The position numbers and the translations under genes are program-made. Below the pieces are notes generated by a model, which was not told where the DNA came from, made no database searches, and saw only the letters and a list, made by a program, of their open reading frames with translations. This document shows positions 1-4,653 of a stretch of 9,795 nt of DNA, in pieces. Origin of the DNA: Gemmatimonadota bacterium (GTDB lineage Bacteria; Gemmatimonadota; Gemmatimonadetes; Gemmatimonadales; Gemmatimonadaceae); contig JAHFCS010000045.1 of NCBI GenBank assembly GCA_023249395.1, positions 1-9,795 of the forward strand, written 5' to 3'. Numbering within the stretch: position 1 is the first letter of the stretch; each line of letters begins with the position of its first letter.

Positions 1-765
1 CATGACGCGCCTGGCGCCGACGCTATCGGCGTGCAAGTAGAAAATTCGCACACCGCCGGCGACGATCGTATCGAACGGAGCGACCATCACATTCAGAAAT
101 GGACTCGGCTTCCCTGAGAGGTACCGCCAGGTCACCGTTCCATCAGCGTGCGGCGTGCGGCTCACCTTTCCGCCGGTGGCGACCAGATAGCCGCTGGGTG
201 CGCGAATCGATGCGTCGTATGTGAATGGCGGGCGTGGCCGGCGACGATTCGCCGCGTCGGAAAGTCCGCCGAGAGCCGGAAATGCCAGCGCGTCCTCGCG
301 GATGATGGTGAAGGCGGTGTCCACTCGATCCTTTACATAGAGCCAGCCGACTTCCGTATATCCGACGAGATTGCCCGCATAGTCGATGCGGATTTTCGTG
401 CTTCCGCCCGGCGGAATTGGACGGGGCAGGGTCACCCGCAACTGATCCACCTGCCGCATGGGATCGTCGTGGAAACGCAACACGTCCTGCGTGTACCGCA
501 GCGCCGAGCCGTCGCCGTTAGTCACGGAGGAAGCCTCCATGAGCCGATTCAAAATGAAGGAGACATTGCTCGCGGCACGCGGTGTCCAGTTGGTGAGCTC
601 ATAGGTTATCGAGCCCGCCAGGCGATGCCGCGAATGATCGACGGACAACTCCAGACGCACGTCGCGCGGGGTGAACGACTCGGGAGCCGCGTCCTGCGCC
701 CATGCAGGAGCTACGAAGAACAGCAGGAAGAATCCGAAGTTCGCGCCGACCCTGAGGCTCCGCAT
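1..765 (-). CDS. Secreted M1-peptidase-like protein, N-terminal part (runs off window)
   Basis: The frame is open for 255 codons from ATG at 765 to the left edge, so the C-terminal part lies outside the window. Residues 1-23 form a typical Sec signal peptide: MRSLR, a Phe/Leu-rich core, then PAWA with likely cleavage before Gln24. The mature part is beta-rich, beginning with VRLELSVDHSRHRLAGSITY and continuing with a proline-glycine hinge (PIPPGGSTKIRIDYAG). Around residues 163-167 comes FPALGG, where M1 aminopeptidases have FPC-x-DEP, followed by a segment like YDASIRAPSGYLVATGG. This is the pattern of the M1 (gluzincin) N-terminal beta-saddle domain. The HExxH catalytic domain, if present, is off the window, so peptidase activity cannot be confirmed. 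No clear Shine-Dalgarno lies upstream of the ATG. The gene is divergent from the DUF1326 gene. Signal peptide and frame are seen; the M1 relation is inferred from pattern. Confidence 0.8.
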   Translation of the reverse strand, partial: MRSLRVGANFGFFLLFFVAPAWAQDAAPESFTPRDVRLELSVDHSRHRLAGSITYELTNWTPRAASNVSFILNRLMEASSVTNGDGSALRYTQDVLRFHDDPMRQVDQLRVTLPRPIPPGGSTKIRIDYAGNLVGYTEVGWLYVKDRVDTAFTIIREDALAFPALGGLSDAANRRRPRPPFTYDASIRAPSGYLVATGGKVSRTPHADGTVTWRYLSGKPSPFLNVMVAPFDTIVAGGVRIFYLHADSVGARRVM

Positions 766-798
766 GTTAGGCGTCCGGTGAGGGGACAACAACGGTCG

Positions 799-817
799 CG
801 CGGGCACTCGGCCCGCG
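799..817. other. GC-rich hairpin in divergent intergenic region
   Basis: A perfect 7-bp inverted repeat CGCGGGC-ACTCG-GCCCGCG lies between the two divergent genes, 34 bp upstream of the M1-like start. There is no T-tract on either side, so it is not an obvious terminator. It could be an operator or a 5' leader structure. Apart from this hairpin and the candidate promoter at 914-945, nothing else is recognised in 766-1003. Confidence 0.35.
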
Positions 818-913
818 ATCCGTGTCAGGATGGGCGGCTCACGTGCGACACGCCATCAGGCAATGCCCTGAGACACCTACGGGAAACCCCGACCGGGCTC
901 GAGATCCTCGTAG

Positions 914-945
914 TTGACGACCAGGGTGCAGGAGACGAGTATACT
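914..945 (+). promoter_or_regulatory. Candidate sigma70 promoter for the DUF1326-DUF2182 operon
   Basis: TTGACG at 914-919 and TATACT at 940-945 match the -35 and -10 consensus well. They are separated by 20 bp, longer than the usual 17, so the pair is suboptimal and might need an activator that remodels spacing, as MerR-type regulators do. Transcription would start near 952 and leave a leader of about 50 nt before the ATG at 1004. The assignment is by eye only. Confidence 0.35.
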
Positions 946-1003
946 TCAGGAGGCCGGTTAAGCCCCATGGCCTACTTGATGTGACCTGAAGAGGAGGTGG
1001 AGA

Positions 1004-1630
1004 ATGACGGCAACATCCTGGAATGCCAGCGGGCAGTACTATGAAACCTGCAGCTGCGATTTTGTATGTCCGTGTATTCTCCAGCAGATGGCAGTCGAAC
1101 CGACGCAGGGCACGTGCACGTTTGCCATGGCGTTTCAGATCGAGCGTGGAAGTTTCGGCTCCCTCTCGCTGGACGGTCTCGGATTCATCGTCCTCGGACT
1201 GACGCCCGAGGCGATGGCGAAGGGGAACTGGTCGGTTGGTGTGATCGCCGACGACCGCGCTACTCCCGAACAGCGCGACGCCATCACTGCGATCGCCAGC
1301 GGATCCGCGGGTGGACCCATGGCTGGTCTGTCCGGCCTCATTGGAAAGTTTCTCGGTGTCGAATCGGCGCCGATCAAATTCGATAGCACCGGCGCGAAAT
1401 GGTCGGTGACCGCGGCGAGCCTCGTCGACATGTCCGCTGAAGCTGCGATGGGGATCAACCCCAACACCACCGAGCCGCTTCAGCTGTCCAATACCGGCCA
1501 TCCGGCCTCGGACCGCATCTCGCTCGCCCACGCATTGAAGAGCCATGTCGATGCGCTCGGCTTGAGCTGGAACGACACGAGCGGAAAGAACAACGGCCAG
1601 TACGCCCCGTTCAGCTGGCGTAGTGCGTAG
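1004..1630 (+). CDS. DUF1326 domain protein with CxCxxxCxC motif
   Basis: A 208-residue protein of the DUF1326 family, whose biochemical function is not established. The family hallmark lies at the N-terminus: W-x-x-S-G-x-Y-Y-E-T followed by C16-S-C18-D-F-V-C22-P-C24, with a further Cys38. This cluster suggests binding of a soft metal or a redox role, which is inference. There is no signal peptide or membrane segment, so it is probably cytoplasmic. The middle (FIVLGLTPEAM, then a predicted helix around RATPEQRDAI) is typical of the family. The start is firm: a near-perfect ribosome site AGGAGGTG at 992-999 precedes the ATG by 4 nt, and the conserved N-terminus begins at once. The stop overlaps the start of the DUF2182 gene by 8 nt, so the two are probably translationally coupled. 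DUF1326 and DUF2182 genes are often neighbours, which suggests a shared job. Confidence 0.88.
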   Translation: MTATSWNASGQYYETCSCDFVCPCILQQMAVEPTQGTCTFAMAFQIERGSFGSLSLDGLGFIVLGLTPEAMAKGNWSVGVIADDRATPEQRDAITAIASGSAGGPMAGLSGLIGKFLGVESAPIKFDSTGAKWSVTAASLVDMSAEAAMGINPNTTEPLQLSNTGHPASDRISLAHALKSHVDALGLSWNDTSGKNNGQYAPFSWRSA

Positions 1631-2411
1631 CCATCCCGTGGTCGCGCGCCTCATCCGCCGCGACCGCGTCGTCATCACGAGCTGCATCGTTCTCATCACC
1701 GCCCTTGCCTGGGCGTATCTCGTCCATCTCCACCAGCAGATGTCGTCTTCCGTCATGCCGGACTCGGCGATGGTGAAGATGGGAATGGTGATCGACGCGC
1801 CCTGGGGCGCATGCGATGTGTTCTTCACCTTCCTGATGTGGGCAGTCATGATGGTTGGGATGATGAGCCCGGCGGCCGCGCCTGTGCTGTTTCTCTTTGC
1901 CGGAATGCATGCGAAGCACGAGGAACACAGCATGCCTGTGCCCGTTCTCTTGTTCGGGCTCGGCTACATCACCGTGTGGCTGGGGTTCAGCGCATCTGCC
2001 GCACTTGCGCAGTGGGGATTGCACCAGGGTGCGTTGTTGTCGTCGAGCACGGCTGCTTCGAGTCACCTTCTCGCCGGCGTAATTCTCATCGCGGCAGGGG
2101 CGTATCAGCTCACGCCGGCGAAAGGCGCATGCCTGAGGCAGTGCCAGAGTCCACTGGGTTTCTTGTTGAGCAACTGGCGTGAAGGTGCGAAAGGCGCGCT
2201 CGAGATGGGACTTCGACACGGACTGTACTGCCTCGGTTGCTGCTGGGCTCTGATGTGCGTCCTGTTCGCCGTGGGGATAATGAACCTTGCGTGGGTGGCC
2301 GCCCTGACGGCGTTCATCCTCGTAGAAAAGTTTGGGCGCACTGGGGCCAGCGTCGCGCGCGTGGGAGGGCTGGCGATGATCGTCTTCGGCGTTCTCGTCA
2401 TTGCGAGGTGA
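1623..2411 (+). CDS. DUF2182 family polytopic membrane protein
   Basis: A 262-residue integral membrane protein of the DUF2182 family, annotated in databases as a predicted metal-binding membrane protein without proven function. About six or seven membrane segments can be drawn, near residues 14-35, 65-93, 105-130, 146-161, 201-221, 222-236 and 245-261. Family hallmarks are present: YQLTPAKGACLRQC (C170, C174), then SPLGF, then MGLRHGLYCLGCCWALM (C203, C206, C207) and FILVEKFGR. Segment 71-81 is Met-rich (MWAVMMVGMM). Cys and Met ligands inside the membrane suggest copper or a similar soft metal; this is inference. The start is GTG at 1623, inside the last codons of the DUF1326 gene in another frame. 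No strong ribosome site precedes it, so translation probably depends on the upstream gene. The stop is one base from the end of the convergent orphan tail. Confidence 0.88.
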   Translation: MRSHPVVARLIRRDRVVITSCIVLITALAWAYLVHLHQQMSSSVMPDSAMVKMGMVIDAPWGACDVFFTFLMWAVMMVGMMSPAAAPVLFLFAGMHAKHEEHSMPVPVLLFGLGYITVWLGFSASAALAQWGLHQGALLSSSTAASSHLLAGVILIAAGAYQLTPAKGACLRQCQSPLGFLLSNWREGAKGALEMGLRHGLYCLGCCWALMCVLFAVGIMNLAWVAALTAFILVEKFGRTGASVARVGGLAMIVFGVLVIAR

Positions 2412-2412
2412 G

Positions 2413-2544
2413 TCACTCGCCTCCAATCCGCCTCAGCACGTCGTGATACTCGGAGAGCGGCTCCCATTGCGGGACGAACAGATAGAACCCGTGAACGCCG
2501 GCCATGACGACGAGGGGTTCACGATTCTCCACGCTTTGCCGCAA
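2413..2544 (-). pseudogene. Orphan C-terminal tail, possibly a relic of a TPR-type protein
   Basis: Directly after the toxin's TAG, and in the same frame, 43 further codons stay open (TTG at 2544, or GTG at 2532) to TGA at 2413-2415. The peptide reads like a protein end: VENREPLVVMAGVHG, then LFVPQWEPLSEYHDVLRRIGG. This resembles the terminal segment of TPR proteins of the TolB/serine-threonine-kinase type, which often end in an F-x-PLR-x-DPRF-x-x-LLRRIG pattern. No upstream body of such a protein is present, so it may be a leftover truncated when the toxin-antitoxin module arrived. It could also be a short real gene or a readthrough extension of the toxin. The likeness is by eye and weak. 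Confidence 0.3.
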
Positions 2545-2967
2545 CTAGCCGATCACGCGAAATCCCTCCTTGTCCGCTGCCGCCCCCTGGTTCCTGTCGA
2601 GCGTGACTAACTCCAGCGTGCTCGGCTTGAATTCCGCCGCGACGATCGCGGCGGCGAGCTGAATAGCGTCCGCGGCACGAAGCTGATGGACTCGGAGTAA
2701 TCGGATCGCCTGCTCGCGCACGTCATCCGAAGGCCCGACCTCGGTCCACGACGCGACTGCGTGACGAATGCGAGTGATCGAGCGGCTCAGTCCCGCCGGC
2801 GTCAGTGCACCGTCGCGCTCGAGTCGCGCAAGCGCCGACACGCACTCAACGGGAGTGCCCCACCAGGTTGCAATCGCCGGATCGGCAGAGTGGATCTCAC
2901 GCACGCGAACGGACGAGCTCTCCGCGACAAGCAACGGGATGATCGCGGATGAGTCCCAGTACCTCAC
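2545..2967 (-). CDS. vapC: VapC-like PIN-domain ribonuclease toxin
   Basis: A 140-residue PIN-domain protein, the toxin of a type II toxin-antitoxin module; the family cleaves RNA with Mg2+ or Mn2+. The acidic active-site set is complete: Asp5 in VRYWDSSAIIPLL, Glu41 in PVECVSAL, Asp100 in RAADAIQLAAA, and Asp124 in LVTLDRN. The ending (AAADKEGFRVIG) is typical of the family. The start is GTG at 2967, overlapping the antitoxin stop as GTGA, rather than an ATG further upstream at 3054. That longer version would add 29 basic residues read through the antitoxin gene and would put the first catalytic Asp far from the N-terminus. The length is normal for VapC, so the toxin appears intact. The partner is the antitoxin encoded just upstream. 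Confidence 0.9.
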   Translation of the reverse strand: MRYWDSSAIIPLLVAESSSVRVREIHSADPAIATWWGTPVECVSALARLERDGALTPAGLSRSITRIRHAVASWTEVGPSDDVREQAIRLLRVHQLRAADAIQLAAAIVAAEFKPSTLELVTLDRNQGAAADKEGFRVIG

Positions 2968-3266
2968 CGTCCGCTCCGGCGCTCCTCGAGCAGCGCCTCG
3001 ACAGCGGACACCCCTTTTGCCAGTCGAGGTGGGGCCGGAAGGTCGTCGTCCCAATTGGGCGTGGGCTCGCGCTCCGGCAGCTTCACTACTCCCCGCTCCG
3101 CGAGCTCGAGGAAGCGGGCCGGGATTCCGCGAACCTGTGCCGCAGGCGGCACCAGCCGGGCCACCGGCATCCCGCGATCGGTGATAGTGATCGGGGTACC
3201 CGCGGTCACTTTCCTGAGCAGGGCACTCAAGGTGTTTTTTGCAACAGATACGGATACCGATTTCAT
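2964..3266 (-). CDS. Phd/YefM-family antitoxin
   Basis: A 100-residue antitoxin. Residues 1-40 form the DNA-binding and dimerisation domain typical of Phd/YefM proteins: MKSVSVSVAKNTLSALL, then TAGTPITITDRGMPVARLVP. The C-terminal half is acidic and proline-rich (EREPTPNWDDDLPAPP), then ends in a helix (SAVEALLEERRSGR) likely to block the toxin's active site. The ATG at 3266 is chosen because the family motif begins there; the open frame extends further upstream, but across the promoter. No Shine-Dalgarno is present. The promoter's -10 box ends only 7 nt before the ATG, so the transcript is probably leaderless. The antitoxin stop overlaps the toxin start by 4 nt, as is usual for co-translated modules. 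Autoregulation by the antitoxin or its toxin complex is expected from the family. Confidence 0.87.
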   Translation of the reverse strand: MKSVSVSVAKNTLSALLRKVTAGTPITITDRGMPVARLVPPAAQVRGIPARFLELAERGVVKLPEREPTPNWDDDLPAPPRLAKGVSAVEALLEERRSGR

Positions 3267-3273
3267 ATAGGCT

Positions 3274-3302
3274 ATACTAGCCAGATTCAAATGGCCAGTC
3301 AA
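3274..3302 (-). promoter_or_regulatory. Sigma70-type promoter of the antitoxin-toxin operon
   Basis: On the minus strand, TTGACT (plus positions 3297-3302) and TAGTAT (plus 3274-3279) are separated by exactly 17 bp, close to the sigma70 consensus. A start about 7 nt past the -10 box falls at or next to the antitoxin ATG (3266), predicting a leaderless mRNA. The boxes are seen in the sequence; the transcription start is inferred. Confidence 0.65.
3276..3299. promoter_or_regulatory. Imperfect inverted repeat in the antitoxin promoter, likely operator
   Basis: ACTAGCC (3276-3282) and GGCCAGT (3293-3299) are inverted repeats with one mismatch and a 10-nt centre. They fill the space between the -35 and -10 boxes and overlap both. 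A second small palindrome, TATAG-G-CTATA at 3266-3276, sits between the -10 box and the start codon. Either would suit autorepression by the Phd/YefM antitoxin; binding is not shown. Confidence 0.45.
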
Positions 3303-3454
3303 GCTAGGATCGGTCGGACCATCGGGTGGTCTACTTCCGCGGTGTGCGGGAAACGCCGAGACTTTGGTCGTGGGAGGCATGATTGACGCTGCCTTGCTGC
3401 GCGACGACATTGCCAGCAAGAGCGTCATCCCAATCGCAGCAAAAAGAGGTCGCA
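3303..3454. other. Spacer between antitoxin promoter and cupin pseudogene
   Basis: No confident gene is found here. A 40-codon plus-strand frame starts at ATG 3379 after a good GGAGG and ends at 3501, overlapping the cupin start; its peptide (MIDAALLRDDIASKSVIPIA and so on) resembles nothing I know. The minus strand carries a signal-peptide-like frame (MRPLFAAIGMTLLLAMSS) that reads into the antitoxin; I judge it to be chance. Confidence 0.3.
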
Positions 3455-3650
3455 ATGAAAGGTTTCGTGCGGGACATCGAGGATGTTGCCGTCAACAATG
3501 ACGCGTTCCGCCGAGTGCTCTACCGGCAATGTTCCACTGAAGCTCTATACGCTCTATGCTCCGCCGAACCATCGGGACGGCGTCGTCCACCAGACCCGCG
3601 ACGTTGCGGAGGCGGACAACGAACAGTTTGACGGCAAGACGACGGAGTAG
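3455..3650 (+). pseudogene. Cupin-domain protein gene with internal frameshifting deletion
   Basis: Two ends of one small cupin are present without its middle. From ATG at 3455, with ribosome site AGAGGT before it, the frame reads MKGFVRDIEDVAVNNDAFRRVLY, the usual start of a cupin_2 protein. From about 3525, in another frame, it reads GNVPLKLYTLYAPPNHRDGV and continues through DVAEADNEQFDGKTTE to TAG at 3648-3650, a typical cupin C-terminus. Family members of this type have roughly 130 residues; only about 63 codons remain. The metal-binding histidine strands (the G-x5-H-x-H type motif) are missing. The deletion junction lies near 3520-3527 and shifts the reading frame. The product would be non-functional. 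The ends are read directly; the family length and lost motifs are from general knowledge. Confidence 0.75.
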
Positions 3651-3675
3651 AGGGGCAGCTCACAGCCCAGGGTCA

Positions 3676-4644
3676 ATGCGTCGACGGATCGTGATCGGCG
3701 CTGCCACAGCTGTGGTGGCATGCGGCTCACCGGACATCCAACCCCTGCCTCCGTCGCCCCCTTTGCCTCCGGGAAGTTTCGCATTCGGCATCTTCGGCGA
3801 TGGACCGTATGACCCTTCGGAGCAAGGCCGCTTCAGGCGCGTCCTCGATGACGTGAGCCGCGCCGATGTGCGGTGGCTCATTCACGTCGGGGACATTCAG
3901 TGGTATCCCTGCTCTGATGAGTCTTATACTGCCAGACTCAGCGATCTCAACTCCGTCGATCACGCTGTCATCTACACGCCTGGTGACAACGAGTGGACGG
4001 ACTGTTGGCAGAGGAGGCCGGGGCGGTACGACCCGCTCGATCGCCTGGCGACAATCCGCAGGATTTTCTTTGCGAAGCCCGGACGCAGCCTCGGCGGGCA
4101 ACCAATGGAGCTCGAATCCCAGGCCGCCGACTCGACGTTTCACGAGTTCGTCGAGAATACGCGCTGGAGTCGGGGTGGGTTCGTGTTCGCCACCATTCAT
4201 ATAGTAGGCTCGAGCAACGGCCTCGAACAATTTCCCGGGCGCACATCGGCGAATGACACGGAGGTGGAGCGCCGCACGCAAGCGGCCATCACATGGCTCG
4301 ACGGAACATTCGCAAGAGCGCGGCAGATTTCGGCGAAGGGAGTCGTGCTCGCGCTGCACGCCGACATGGGGATCGAGTCGGTCCGTGAGCGCAGGGCAGG
4401 CTACGATCGTTTTCTTGCGGCGCTCGAGAAAAATGTTGCCGGCTTTCAACGGCCGGTGTTACTGATCCACGGTGACTCCCACGTCGAGCGAGTGGACCAT
4501 CCGCTCAAGGACGCGGGTGGCCGAGTTTACGGGAACTTCACGAGACTGGAGACGTTCGGGTCGCCGGACATTGGATGGGTCAGAGTGGTAGTCGACACTG
4601 TTGCCGGTCGAATCACCACGTATGAACTGAGGCTCATGCGGTAA
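3676..4644 (+). CDS. Calcineurin-like metallophosphoesterase, predicted lipoprotein
   Basis: A 322-residue protein. Residues 1-15 (MRRRIVIGAATAVVA) followed by Cys16 form a short lipoprotein signal with a VVAC lipobox, so it is probably anchored outside the cytoplasmic membrane. A proline-rich linker (22-33) leads to the phosphoesterase fold. Metal-binding motifs appear in order: FGDGPYD (Asp42), HVGDIQW (Asp73), TPGDNEW (Asn105, a variant of GNHD/E), LALHADMG (His228) and HGDSH (265-269, a variant of GHxH). This fits a two-metal phosphohydrolase; the substrate is unknown. Cys79 and Cys110 could form a disulfide. ATG 3676 is chosen because the signal peptide starts there; an in-frame ATG at 3556 would add an Arg-rich stretch that is only the shifted reading of the cupin remnant. 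The ribosome site is weak (AGGGT). The gene ends 9 bp from the convergent M56 gene. Confidence 0.85.
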   Translation: MRRRIVIGAATAVVACGSPDIQPLPPSPPLPPGSFAFGIFGDGPYDPSEQGRFRRVLDDVSRADVRWLIHVGDIQWYPCSDESYTARLSDLNSVDHAVIYTPGDNEWTDCWQRRPGRYDPLDRLATIRRIFFAKPGRSLGGQPMELESQAADSTFHEFVENTRWSRGGFVFATIHIVGSSNGLEQFPGRTSANDTEVERRTQAAITWLDGTFARARQISAKGVVLALHADMGIESVRERRAGYDRFLAALEKNVAGFQRPVLLIHGDSHVERVDHPLKDAGGRVYGNFTRLETFGSPDIGWVRVVVDTVAGRITTYELRLMR

Positions 4645-4653
4645 GGAGCAGGT

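Noticed and set aside
839..1933. Long minus-strand open frame of 364 codons across the DUF1326 and DUF2182 genes
   Set aside because: It is antisense to two genes with clear family motifs; the peptide is Arg/Ser/His-rich and unlike any protein, a usual effect of high GC content.
3267..3455. Signal-peptide-like N-terminal extension of the antitoxin
   Set aside because: It would read across the operon's own promoter and operator, and Phd/YefM antitoxins are cytoplasmic and begin at the MKSVSVSVA motif.
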